Assembly: GCA_029865225.1 (NCBI GenBank)
Contig: JAOUHJ010000002.1
Coordinates: 62,001-126,000, forward strand
Direction of reading: 5' to 3'
DNA: 64,000 bases
From: Nitrospira sp.
GTDB lineage: Bacteria; Nitrospirota; Nitrospiria; Nitrospirales; Nitrospiraceae
Below the pieces are notes generated by a model. The model ran no database searches, was not told the DNA's origin, and was given only the letters and a program-made list of their open reading frames with translations. Of this stretch, positions 18,830-28,444 are shown piece by piece (the stretch's first letter is position 1; each line of letters begins with the position of its first letter). Made by a program: the position numbers and the translations under genes.

Positions 18830-19102
18830 TCAATCAAACTCCTGTTTGCATTTCGAGCACTGCCTGGGGATTCCAAAACCGCCCCAGCAAATTAAATCTA
18901 TATCGAAGACCTGCATCGTTCTTTTCATCATAGGTGTTCTACATCGTGGGCAGCGCAAGGTCGGAGTGTAACTACCTGCTACCACGGCAGCTAAGGCAGC
19001 GAGCCGAACAAGCCGCTGGTCAAATCCAAAGCCAACGAACCCCATAGCACCTATGAAATTAGCGAAAACAAATACATCGGCTATAAAAGCCTTTTTTCTC
19101 AA
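18830..19102 (-). CDS. Small putative membrane/zinc-ribbon protein (90 aa)
   Basis: Hydrophobic N-terminus followed by CPRC ... CSKC cysteine pairs. Confidence 0.5.
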   Translation of the reverse strand: MRKKAFIADVFVFANFIGAMGFVGFGFDQRLVRLAALAAVVAGSYTPTLRCPRCRTPMMKRTMQVFDIDLICWGGFGIPRQCSKCKQEFD

Positions 19103-19297
19103 CGGAGGGGAGAAAAGTACAGGACGGTCGCTCCTTCATCACACTCGGCCGAAGCACGGTGAGCTCGCTCTCCGTCTAGCACCTGTTTTTCCTCATAATG
19201 CCCGGCGTCTCCACTGACGAAACAACACGTGGTTGGATTGTAAAGGATTGAAATCAAAAGACAAGAAGAGCTGCGGCAACGCACAGCCAACGATTCG

Positions 19298-20488
19298 TTA
19301 CGGAATGACGCCGAGTGCCCGGCCGACCTTTGTAAAGGCTGCCACGGCCTGCTGCAGTTGAGCGGTTGTGTGAGCCGCCGACATTTGCGTGCGGATTCTG
19401 GCTTGTCCTTGTGGCACCACCGGATAACTGAACCCGACGACGTAAACCCCTTCCTTCAGCAAGGCCTCCGCCATTGATGTTGCGAGGGTGGCCTCGCCAA
19501 GCATCACGGGGATAATGGGATGTTCGCCGGGAACGAGCCGGAACCCGAGCTTGGTCAGCTCGTCCCGGAAGAAGACAGCATTGGCACGAAGCTGCATTCT
19601 GAGATGATCTCCTTGTTGCACAAGATCGAGTGCACATAATGCTCCGGCTGCGATGGGGGGAGGAAGCGAGTTTGAAAACAGATAGGGCCTCGACCGCTGG
19701 CGCAAGAGCTCAACCACCTCAGCCTTGCCGGAAGTGAACCCTCCGGTTGCGCCGCCAAGTGTCTTCCCCAAGGTACTCGTCACAATCTCGATGCTGTCGG
19801 CAACGCCGAAGTGAGCTGGTGTCCCCCTCCCTTGGGGACCCAGCACGCCGGTGGCGTGGCTGTCATCGACCACCACCGCAGCATCGTATCGTTCCGCCAG
19901 CTCGACGATTCGATCCAGCTTCGCTAGATCGCCATCCATGGAGAAGACCCCATCTGTCACGATCAGCCTCAGGCGGCAGCCGCTCGCTTCCTTGAGCTGC
20001 GCCTCGAGATCAGCCATATCAGAATGGGCATACCGAAACCGCTTGGCCTTACAAAGTCGGATGCCGTCGATCAGGCTGGCATGGTTTAGGGCATCGCTGA
20101 TGACGGCATCGCTCTCATTCAGCAACACCTCGAACAATCCGCCATTCGCATCGAAGCAGGAACTGTAGAGAATGGTGTCCTCGGTACCGAGAAACGCACT
20201 GATAGCCTGTTCGAGCTGCTTGTGCAGATCTTGCGTGCCGCAAATAAACCGCACCGAGGCCATGCCATAACCATGCGTGTCCAACCCTGTCTTCGCCGCC
20301 TGGACAATCGCCGGATGATTCGCGAGGCCGAGATAGTTGTTCGCGCAGAGATTGAGAACCCGGCCTTGCATGACGTGGATATCGGACCCTTGCGGACCCA
20401 TCAATCGACGCTCGGTCTTGTAGAGGCCTTTGGCGCGAATGTCGCCGAGTTGGCTTTCGAGAGCTTTCTTGAAGGTCGAATAGGCCAT
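19298..20488 (-). CDS. kbl: Glycine C-acetyltransferase (2-amino-3-ketobutyrate CoA ligase)
   Basis: [48 protein letters not shown]-lysine region. Confidence 0.95.
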   Translation of the reverse strand: MAYSTFKKALESQLGDIRAKGLYKTERRLMGPQGSDIHVMQGRVLNLCANNYLGLANHPAIVQAAKTGLDTHGYGMASVRFICGTQDLHKQLEQAISAFLGTEDTILYSSCFDANGGLFEVLLNESDAVISDALNHASLIDGIRLCKAKRFRYAHSDMADLEAQLKEASGCRLRLIVTDGVFSMDGDLAKLDRIVELAERYDAAVVVDDSHATGVLGPQGRGTPAHFGVADSIEIVTSTLGKTLGGATGGFTSGKAEVVELLRQRSRPYLFSNSLPPPIAAGALCALDLVQQGDHLRMQLRANAVFFRDELTKLGFRLVPGEHPIIPVMLGEATLATSMAEALLKEGVYVVGFSYPVVPQGQARIRTQMSAAHTTAQLQQAVAAFTKVGRALGVIP

Positions 20489-20530
20489 GGATGGACAGGA
20501 CTGAGCGATGAGGACGGTCCTCGATCCTAC

Positions 20531-21565
20531 TTATGGGAACAAGACCACCTTCCCACAACGCCCGGACTGGATCAAGTCGAACCCAACTGCAAACTCTTTC
20601 AGCGGCAACGAATGCGTGATGATCGGCCGAATGTCGAGGCCTGCCTTGAAGAGACCTGCCAAGCGATACCACGTACTAAAGAGACGTCGTCCGGTGATCC
20701 CATAGACGCGAATCCCTTTAAAAATGATTTCATTCGGCAGATCGAAGGGGACAGCACCGGTCGGAATGCCAAAGAGCGTCACCCGCCCGCCATTCTTCAC
20801 CGCTTGGAAGACCTGGTGCAACGCTGCGGGATTCCCCGACATCTCCAGCGCGGCATCGACCCCTTCCCCAGCTGTAATATCGAGGATCTTTGCTGCAATC
20901 TGTTCGGGCGCGTCCACCTTGGCATTGAGAACATGGTCCACTCCAACCTGTTTCGCCAACCCAAGACGATAATCGCTCACATCCGAAGCAATAATGGTGG
21001 CCGCACCGGCCGTTCGCGCTACAGCGGCGGCAAAGAGTCCCGTGGGCCCGCAACCCGTAATCAAGACCGTCTGCCCGGTTAAGTCTTCAATCAGGGCCGC
21101 GTCAACGGCATTGCCAAGTGGTTCTTGTGCACAGGCTAGTTCAGGTGGGATGGCTGGATCCGTACGCCACAAGACACTTTCTGGCAGCGCGACGTACTGT
21201 GCGTACGATCCGTCTCGATCAATCCCTAGGATTTTGTAGTTCTTACAGACGTGTGCTTGCCCGGTGCGACATTGAAAGCAGGCGCCACAGGTCAGGTGTG
21301 ATTCGGCGGCGACATAGTCCCCAACCTTGACGAGAGATACGTCCCGCCCTACCTCCACCACATGGCCACATAGTTCATGACCGATGATACGGGGCGGGTG
21401 CACCCGTCGTTGCGCCCATTCATCCCACCGATAGATATGGGCGTCGGTTCCACATAACGAGGTCGCCGCCACCTTCACCACGGCGTCATGCGGTCCCGGA
21501 GTTGGATCCGCCCATTCAGTCAGGGTTAAGCCTGGTCCAGCGGTCGTTTTGACGAGGGCCTGCAT
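20531..21565 (-). CDS. tdh: L-threonine 3-dehydrogenase
   Basis: Zn-ADH fold: LCGTDAHIYRWDEWAQRR, GHELCGHVVEVG, SHLTCGACFQCRTGQAHVC; next to kbl. Confidence 0.95.
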   Translation of the reverse strand: MQALVKTTAGPGLTLTEWADPTPGPHDAVVKVAATSLCGTDAHIYRWDEWAQRRVHPPRIIGHELCGHVVEVGRDVSLVKVGDYVAAESHLTCGACFQCRTGQAHVCKNYKILGIDRDGSYAQYVALPESVLWRTDPAIPPELACAQEPLGNAVDAALIEDLTGQTVLITGCGPTGLFAAAVARTAGAATIIASDVSDYRLGLAKQVGVDHVLNAKVDAPEQIAAKILDITAGEGVDAALEMSGNPAALHQVFQAVKNGGRVTLFGIPTGAVPFDLPNEIIFKGIRVYGITGRRLFSTWYRLAGLFKAGLDIRPIITHSLPLKEFAVGFDLIQSGRCGKVVLFP

Positions 21566-21662
21566 GGATTCATTCTACACCAGGTTCAATCGTTGGCCCC
21601 TACTGTTTCAGCAAAAGAAACGGGTTGCGCCGAAATCCAGTGGTGGGTAGGATGCCCACATT

Positions 21663-22667
21663 ATGATTCATCCAGTTGTGACAAGTCTCCTTGTGGTCGC
21701 TGAATTGTTGTGTGTGCCATCGTATCAAGGCCTGGCGCACGCAAACAGGCCATCTGAACCCCGTCCCGTCACGCTTCAGGCTGGCCTCTCCGAGGAGCAA
21801 TGGGCGAGGTTCGATTTCATAGGCTCGAACGGCTCCGGCAATCTCCAACTCGGTCAACCGCTTGAGCTGTCGATTACTCTCGGCGGAATGTCATCGGACC
21901 CCATGCCCTTTGTGGCCATCTGTGAATCGGCAGATTTTGAATCACAAATCGTGCCCTTGAAACCTGATCCTCGTTCACCAGTGATGAACGCAACGACTAT
22001 CCTTGCACCCGTCACGCACGATCGGCTTTCCCCAGCCCCACACGTTTCTCGACTCCACGTGACCTTCGCCCGATCAACCGACACAAAATTTGAACGAGTG
22101 ATGACTCGGATTATCTATCTCACAATGGGTGACACCAAGCCCGCTGGTGATGACCAGGCGTCGCTCATAACCCATCAAGCCCCTCCCAAAGACCATCCAA
22201 GTGGAATAGATTTGGCCGCTGGCCAAGCCGAGCCTTTGCCTGGTGCAATCCCCCTGGTCAGCGAGGAGGTGGTGGAGGAAGACCTCCTACCGTCTCGCTC
22301 TATACAACCAACACCAGCCTATTGGGACCAGGTCCGTGGCCTTCTGAATCGAGGCTGGACCCGTGCCACCGGACACATGTCGACCTCCTTGTCTCCCCAC
22401 ACCGTGCACGTGCAATTTCGGCTGTATCCTGGCGGGCGTGCTCAGTTGCTGCAGATTGCCGACGGATCGGGAGCCTCTGAGATTGATCAAGCCGGCATCC
22501 GGACGATCGCCGATGCGCAGCCATTCCCGCCCTTCCCTCTGAGTGTCGGAAACGAGCCGATCGATATTCATGTGCGATTACAGACCGGCTCAAAATCCGG
22601 GGTACGGGACTTCCGCATCGGCACACCGCAGCAACTTGGACGACCAACCAGTACGCCGAACAACTGA
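21663..22667 (+). CDS. Hypothetical secreted protein with TonB C-terminal-like domain
   Basis: Signal-like N-terminus; VHVQFRLYPGGRAQLLQIADGSGASEIDQAGIRTIADAQPFPPFP resembles a TonB_C motif. Confidence 0.6.
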   Translation: MIHPVVTSLLVVAELLCVPSYQGLAHANRPSEPRPVTLQAGLSEEQWARFDFIGSNGSGNLQLGQPLELSITLGGMSSDPMPFVAICESADFESQIVPLKPDPRSPVMNATTILAPVTHDRLSPAPHVSRLHVTFARSTDTKFERVMTRIIYLTMGDTKPAGDDQASLITHQAPPKDHPSGIDLAAGQAEPLPGAIPLVSEEVVEEDLLPSRSIQPTPAYWDQVRGLLNRGWTRATGHMSTSLSPHTVHVQFRLYPGGRAQLLQIADGSGASEIDQAGIRTIADAQPFPPFPLSVGNEPIDIHVRLQTGSKSGVRDFRIGTPQQLGRPTSTPNN

Positions 22668-22692
22668 GCCAGCCCCTCAAATGGAGGATGTC

Positions 22693-23328
22693 ATGCAGGA
22701 ATCACATCGCATAGAGACGCGGTTCAGATCGAGCTGGACCTCTGGCATGGTAATGGTGGGGCTCCTCACACTGTTCCCAATCGCAGCCGGAGCGGAAACG
22801 GCTCGCTGGGACATCGATCCAGATCACTCGGCGATCGAGTTTCGCGTCGCCCATATGGTGGTGTCCAAGACATCTGGTCGATTCACCGATTACCAGGGAT
22901 TCGTTGAGATGGACGCGGACACGAAGGCCTTGAAATCCATTGAGGCCACGATCAAGGCAGGATCCATCGATACCAATCATGACAAACGCGACGCGCATCT
23001 ACGTAATGCCGATTTTTTGGATGTCGAACAGTTTCCAACGATGACGTACAAAATGTCGCAGTACCAGAAGCAAGGGGACACCTACACAATCATCGGCGAC
23101 CTCACCCTGCGCGGAGTGACCAAACAGGTCACACTCAGTGCGACGTTCAACGGCGTCACCAAGGATCCCTGGGGCAACACGAGAGCCGGTTTCAGCGCCG
23201 ATGGCACCCTCAACCGCAAGGATTTTGGCATGGTGTGGAACAAAGTCCTTGATAGCGGCGGGCTCGTGGTGGGAGATGAGGTCCACATCCACTTGGACAT
23301 CGAGTGCATTAAGGCCCAAGCCTCGTAG
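22693..23328 (+). CDS. YceI family periplasmic protein
   Basis: Signal peptide then ARWDIDPDHSAIEFRVAHMVVSKTSGRFTDYQGFVEMD; start re-set from the ORF track. Confidence 0.93.
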   Translation: MQESHRIETRFRSSWTSGMVMVGLLTLFPIAAGAETARWDIDPDHSAIEFRVAHMVVSKTSGRFTDYQGFVEMDADTKALKSIEATIKAGSIDTNHDKRDAHLRNADFLDVEQFPTMTYKMSQYQKQGDTYTIIGDLTLRGVTKQVTLSATFNGVTKDPWGNTRAGFSADGTLNRKDFGMVWNKVLDSGGLVVGDEVHIHLDIECIKAQAS

Positions 23329-23379
23329 CCCACAGAGCTGCAACGCTGAAACAGCCGCACCATAACAAGGTGTTAATCG

Positions 23380-24378
23380 ATGAAGGCGATGATCCTCGAT
23401 AAGGCAGGCGCTGTCTCCAGCCATCCCTTACACCTTCGAGATCAGCCTCTGCCTATTCCCAAGCCTGGTCATGTCCTCGTGAGGATTCACGTTTGTGGCG
23501 TCTGCCGCACGGATCTCCATGTAGTCGAAGGGGAACTTCCTGACCCTGCACTGCCGCTGATCCCGGGCCATCAGGCTGTCGGCACGGTGGTGCAAGTCGA
23601 CCCCGAGGTTTCAGAGATCAAGGAAGGGGATCGCGTAGGGATTGCCTGGCTGCAAGGCACATGTGGTCAATGCGAGTTCTGCATGAGTGAGCGGGAAAAT
23701 CTCTGTTTGAACGCCAAGTTCACCGGCTATCAGGTCAACGGCGGGTATGCCGAATATGCCGTCGTGCCTGCTCGATTCGCCTACCCTATCCCATCGATCT
23801 TTTCAGATGATGAAGCCGCGCCTTTGCTCTGTGCCGGAATCATCGGCTATCGAGCTTTGCGATTAAGCAACATCAAGCCTGGTCAGCGCCTCGGGTTGTA
23901 TGGCTTCGGCGCATCGGCTCACATCGCCATCCAGATCGCACGCCATTGGGGTTGTCAGGTCTATGTCAGTTCGCTCAAACAAGAGCATCAAGAATTGGCC
24001 AGACAATTGGGAGCGGTCTGGGTCGGTGGGGCAACGGAGATGCCACCCGATAAACTGCAGGGGTCGATTATTTTTGCTCCAGCCGGTGAACTTGTGCCTC
24101 CTGCACTACGCGCCCTCGACCGAGGAGGCACCTTAGCCTTAGCCGGCATCCACATGTCACCAATTCCCTCGCTGAACTATGATCGAGACGTCTTCGGCGA
24201 GCGCGTCATCCGTAGCGTGACCGCCAATACGAGGCAAGACGGAATCGATCTCCTCCGCGAAGCAGCTGCAATCCCCATCAAACCACACACGGTCCGTTTC
24301 CCACTTGAGGAAGCAAACCGCGCATTACAAGAATTGAAAGCGGGGAGCTATCAAGGCGCTGCGGTGCTGGCGATGTGA
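23380..24378 (+). CDS. Zinc-dependent alcohol dehydrogenase family protein
   Basis: CGVCRTDLHVVEGELP, PGHQAVGTVVQVD, CGQCEFCMSERENLC. Confidence 0.92.
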   Translation: MKAMILDKAGAVSSHPLHLRDQPLPIPKPGHVLVRIHVCGVCRTDLHVVEGELPDPALPLIPGHQAVGTVVQVDPEVSEIKEGDRVGIAWLQGTCGQCEFCMSERENLCLNAKFTGYQVNGGYAEYAVVPARFAYPIPSIFSDDEAAPLLCAGIIGYRALRLSNIKPGQRLGLYGFGASAHIAIQIARHWGCQVYVSSLKQEHQELARQLGAVWVGGATEMPPDKLQGSIIFAPAGELVPPALRALDRGGTLALAGIHMSPIPSLNYDRDVFGERVIRSVTANTRQDGIDLLREAAAIPIKPHTVRFPLEEANRALQELKAGSYQGAAVLAM

Positions 24379-24618
24379 ATCGGGGTGTGCAATAACTGAC
24401 TGGTCGTCGCACCTGCCTTCAGTTTACGTTTGCTTTATGCGGCCATGAATTTACGTCCCGTCCACTCAGAAAACGGGGAAGCTCATGGCAAGATTGATCG
24501 CCGATTTCCGGCGACGGGAACAAAATTGTGTAGAGAAAATTTTACTCGCAGCACAAACTCTGCTATATCACACATACACAATCACCATTTTTTAAAATCG
24601 AAGGGAGGTGGAGTACTC

Positions 24619-24693
24619 ATGGCAACGAAGAAAGCAGCAAAGAAGCCGGCCAAGAAGGCCGCGGCCAAGAAGCCAGCCAAGAAAAAGAAGTAA
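24619..24693 (+). CDS. 24-aa Lys/Ala/Pro-rich microprotein (MATKKAAKKPAKKAAAKKPAKKKK)
   Basis: SD-like gaagggaggtg upstream of ATG 24619; resembles the C-terminal tail of histone H1-like proteins. Confidence 0.6.
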   Translation: MATKKAAKKPAKKAAAKKPAKKKK

Positions 24694-24711
24694 AGAAGTA
24701 GGAGTCGTATC

Positions 24712-24743
24712 GTGAGGAGGCGTCGTCCAGATCGCCTCCTCAC
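24712..24743. terminator. Hairpin with 11-bp perfect stem after the microprotein gene
   Basis: GTGAGGAGGCG-tcgtccagat-CGCCTCCTCAC; no clear U-tract follows. Confidence 0.5.
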
Positions 24744-25025
24744 CATCCTGCATCCTCGATCTTCCTCACCCACACCACGTCGTACGAGTCGCTGCCCAAA
24801 CAAACACTTCCTCGGCAACGTGTCCGAAAAACTGCCCCAGACAGAATTCACAACTACCGACGAGAGTCTCCACTCACTGACCAGCCCTCCAACGGGATAG
24901 AATCGGCAAAGGTGCTCAGATGCAACCGGATCCACTGAGGGAAGGCGTCTCCTAAGATGAGGAATTCAGAAAACGATGACGGAACGGCCGGTCGGCTGAG
25001 CGCACCACAAGCAAGCATCGGGCGG

Positions 25026-25062
25026 AAAAAGAAAGGGGAGGCGATCACCACATCGCCTCCCC
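25026..25062 (-). terminator. Rho-independent terminator-like hairpin, minus strand
   Basis: Minus strand reads GGGGAGGCGAT-gtggtg-ATCGCCTCCCC followed by TTTCTTTTT. Confidence 0.65.
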
Positions 25063-25399
25063 CAGTTCCTTCGCACCAGGAGAGACTCCATGGCGTAAAG
25101 AAAGCAGCAGCCGAATCCTAGCATGAACCTCCCCCTAGAAAACAGAATAAAGAAATTAATATAATCAATGGCTTGAGAAATTCTCACCTGGCGATGCGAC
25201 CTGGAAGGGTCCCAGGCAAGGATAATCACCAAGCGAATCAAGTGCCAGGTTGAGATGGAAGAACCGAACGTTGGCTACACCCAGGTTCTAGACATCCAGT
25301 AACACCTCCACACTATACCCGCTCGCTGGACACCCGGATTTATTCCCTGGCAAGATCCTGAACACCTCATCACGTCTGGCCGATACACCCATGCAAACC

Positions 25400-26272
25400 T
25401 TAACGCTTTCTGTTGAGCATGCTCGCTGCCCGCTCTGACACTTCTTTCACCAAGATTCCCATCTTGGGATGCAACGGCTCAAAATCAACCGGCCAGTCGT
25501 GGTGACGCAGCCGTTCGCTCGTGGTAGGACCGATCGAGGCAACGACCATCTTCTTCAATGCCGTGCGAAAAGCCTCCACCCGTCCCCGTCCATCCTGTTC
25601 CAGCACATGCATGACATGATCAACCTGCGCAGCGTTGGTAATCAGCACCACTTGGAGACGTCCGGTAATAATTTCATCAAGGATGTGCTGCGTCGGACCC
25701 AAGTCCTCCGGTAGAGCCCATTTATAGATCGGAACCGGAAACACATCCGCGCCTCGTTGCTCCAATTCGTACACGAGGTCCGGGTTAGAGACTCCGTATT
25801 CCTGCACAGCAACTTGCAGATCTTTGACAGGCCGATGTTGATCCAGCACGGCAATCACCTCAGCCCAGGTATTGGGCTCCGGCGCCGTGAGTGTCGCGTG
25901 AAGGCCGACAGCTTTGAGGGCTGCAACCGACTTGGGGCCACGTGCCACGATGGTCGTCTGGTGGAGAGCGGTCAAGACTGATGACCAGGGGAAGCGCGTC
26001 TTGAGTAGATCGAACAATGTTGTTGTACCGACACCCGTCAGGAGGATCAGCAAGTCGACGCGGCCCGCCATGAGCCGCACCCCGAACTCGTGTACGACCG
26101 GATTATCTTGGAGCGGGACTTCCCGCAGAACCGGAGTAACCAGTGGCCGCCCACCATAGCGTTCGATCAGACGGGTGATCTCGGTGGCCATCCGGCTTTC
26201 GAACGCAGCTATGGTCATTCCATTGAATGCCATGGGGATTATGATCGTACCATAGCCGTCCAGCACAACCAT
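25400..26272 (-). CDS. hemD: Uroporphyrinogen-III synthase
   Basis: HemD-like: AFESRMATEITRLIERYGGRPLVTPVLREVP..., VVASIGPTTSERLRHHDWPVDFEPLHPKMGILVKEV; true start may be internal. Confidence 0.88.
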   Translation of the reverse strand: MVVLDGYGTIIIPMAFNGMTIAAFESRMATEITRLIERYGGRPLVTPVLREVPLQDNPVVHEFGVRLMAGRVDLLILLTGVGTTTLFDLLKTRFPWSSVLTALHQTTIVARGPKSVAALKAVGLHATLTAPEPNTWAEVIAVLDQHRPVKDLQVAVQEYGVSNPDLVYELEQRGADVFPVPIYKWALPEDLGPTQHILDEIITGRLQVVLITNAAQVDHVMHVLEQDGRGRVEAFRTALKKMVVASIGPTTSERLRHHDWPVDFEPLHPKMGILVKEVSERAASMLNRKR

Positions 26273-26351
26273 CTCAGCAGATTTTTCATTGACGGCTTAG
26301 CAGTCGTCTCCCTACTATACATGGTCTGGCGTACTCACTCGTTGCACTGAC

Positions 26352-26789
26352 ATGACCACTCCACTCCACCGAGGCCTTCGCCATCTAGCGCTGCGTGTGA
26401 TGGACCTCCCTCGCTCGCGCCGATTTTATGAGGAGCTCCTCGGCTTTCGGCCTGTATGGGAACCGGATCCGGACAATGTGTATTTCAGCTCTGGGAATGA
26501 CAACTTGGCCCTTCATCAGATCTCCAAGAGCGAACGAGATTCCTACGATCCCTCGAAGACCCAACTGCTTGATCATCTCGGAGTGATCTTCGAGAGCCCA
26601 CAGGCGGTCGATCAGATGTACCAGAGCATCGCGCCAAGAATTGAGGCAATGGGCGGACGCATCACCAAGGAACCCAAGCAGCATCGTGACGGCAGCTATT
26701 CATTCTATTTTGCCGATCCCGACGGCAACCTGATCCAAGCCCTCTATGAACCGACGATCAGCGCGCTGCGGTTCAACGCCAACCCATAA
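26352..26789 (+). CDS. VOC/glyoxalase superfamily protein
   Basis: LRHLALRVMDLPRSRRFYEELLGFRPVWE ... YSFYFADPDGNLIQALYEP. Confidence 0.92.
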   Translation: MTTPLHRGLRHLALRVMDLPRSRRFYEELLGFRPVWEPDPDNVYFSSGNDNLALHQISKSERDSYDPSKTQLLDHLGVIFESPQAVDQMYQSIAPRIEAMGGRITKEPKQHRDGSYSFYFADPDGNLIQALYEPTISALRFNANP

Positions 26790-26794
26790 GCCCG

Positions 26795-28417
26795 ATGTGG
26801 ACCGGTATCCCGCACAATCATTATGTGAGCCTCGTCCCCTGGTGCTGGGTGCAATTGGAGAGTGCCGAACCGCCTGGTCCCTTTCCGTTCATAAGTGGGG
26901 TAGCCCCGGAAGTCGTCGGGAGTCTCCAGGAAGCCCATAGCCTTCTCTCCAGCGCCATTGATACGGCAATCAGCGATGTCTTTTCCAAACGAGCGCCGCT
27001 CAACGATGCTGAACGTCAACGCCGATTGGAGGATGCCTACGCTGAACTAGTCAACGCGCGTCCTTATCTTAAGCAGCACATTCGCTGCGGCCGTCGCCCA
27101 GATGGAACGTTCCATTGGGATTACCCAATCGATCCAACCAAATCGGCAACCGTCACCAATGGTGGCCTTCGCATTTTTCACGCGGTCAACCGTCAAGCGC
27201 TCCCAATAGGCTTCAATACCCGTCGCCTCGGCCCATCTGTGGGCAAGCTGCTCGGCCTGCTCAACGGCACTCATACGGCTGATGCGCTACGATCCGCCAT
27301 CGCCGTTATGCCTCGCGATGCACAAGGCCTGCTCATCAAATTGCTCGAAACGCTGCAGCAATATGGGTGCCTGGCCACCTCGCCTTCAACTTCGATCCAT
27401 CGACATTGGTTCGAGGTCGTCCAGGATCAGGACACAGTCCACCTGGGACACGCAGCCCTGCTCTATCGACAACGTGAGTCTCTCTTCTTATTCGACCCAT
27501 GGCTGCTGCCCTGGTTTGCAGAATCTCCGTTGCCGTCGCTCTGGGGTGGACTATTACCGAGACCTGCCGCCGTATTTCTCACTCACGATCACGACGATCA
27601 CGTCGATCCTCGCACTCTACTTCACTTACCCAAAGACACCCCCATCATCGTTCCCAGTCGCCGAAACCGAAAACAGTTGTACTTTGATTATCGAGCCCTG
27701 CTCACAGAATTGGGATTTGATCAAGTCGTCGAGCTGGCCCATGGCGAAAGTTGGGCATTTGAAGGTGGCGCAGTCGTTTCGGTTCCGTTCTATGGAGAAG
27801 ACCCTTGCGACTTAGAAATGCCGAGAAATTGCTACCTGATTTCTGACCGTGGGTACAATGTCCTCGTTCATGCCGACAGCGGTCCGACGAACAACGGACG
27901 ATCGGCGATCAAGGACAATGTCATTCATCGACTAGTTGAACAGTATGGGCCGATTTCGCTCGTGCTTGCCTCACAGCAACAACTGCTCGAAATCAGAAGC
28001 CATGCGGCTCACGCACCGCTGTCCCACCCCGGAAAATGGTTGGATGTCGGCGAGAACGGCTATCTTACCAACGCCTACCTTGCCGAACTCTGTACCGCCG
28101 CCCATGCGAGATTGTTTGTTTCCTATGCGACTGGAGGCGCGGACTGGTATCCGGATCACCTGTCCTTCATGTTCAGCCACCGCAATCCTGCCAGAACCGC
28201 ACTCCTGACGGCTCACTGGGAAGATCCCCAGAAATTGAAAGGCCTTCTTGATTCTCAAGAATGTCGCTATCATCGTGCCCATGCCCTCGATCTCTATCGG
28301 GCAACGAGTCAAAGCAAGATTCACGTCATCTCATCGGCGGATGCCCTCGCCCCGCTCAATTTGTATTGTCTCGACCATGGCAACCCACCATTCATGAAGT
28401 ATGAAAAACAGCACTAA
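26795..28417 (+). CDS. MBL-fold hydrolase with N-terminal extension and PqqD/RRE-like segment
   Basis: THDHDDHVDPRTLLHLP metal motif; preceding VGKLLGLLNGTHTADALRSAIAVMPRDAQGLLIKLLETLQQYGCL resembles PqqD-like winged helix. Confidence 0.75.
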   Translation: MWTGIPHNHYVSLVPWCWVQLESAEPPGPFPFISGVAPEVVGSLQEAHSLLSSAIDTAISDVFSKRAPLNDAERQRRLEDAYAELVNARPYLKQHIRCGRRPDGTFHWDYPIDPTKSATVTNGGLRIFHAVNRQALPIGFNTRRLGPSVGKLLGLLNGTHTADALRSAIAVMPRDAQGLLIKLLETLQQYGCLATSPSTSIHRHWFEVVQDQDTVHLGHAALLYRQRESLFLFDPWLLPWFAESPLPSLWGGLLPRPAAVFLTHDHDDHVDPRTLLHLPKDTPIIVPSRRNRKQLYFDYRALLTELGFDQVVELAHGESWAFEGGAVVSVPFYGEDPCDLEMPRNCYLISDRGYNVLVHADSGPTNNGRSAIKDNVIHRLVEQYGPISLVLASQQQLLEIRSHAAHAPLSHPGKWLDVGENGYLTNAYLAELCTAAHARLFVSYATGGADWYPDHLSFMFSHRNPARTALLTAHWEDPQKLKGLLDSQECRYHRAHALDLYRATSQSKIHVISSADALAPLNLYCLDHGNPPFMKYEKQH

Positions 28418-28444
28418 ACATGCATCATTGCAGGAGAATCGCAC

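Noticed and set aside
20222-21082. 286-aa plus-strand ORF opposite kbl/tdh
   Set aside because: Antisense to two confidently identified enzymes.
24430-24693. 87-aa version of the Lys-rich ORF from the track
   Set aside because: The upstream part lacks coding character and the strong SD sits before ATG 24619, so the 24-aa form is preferred.
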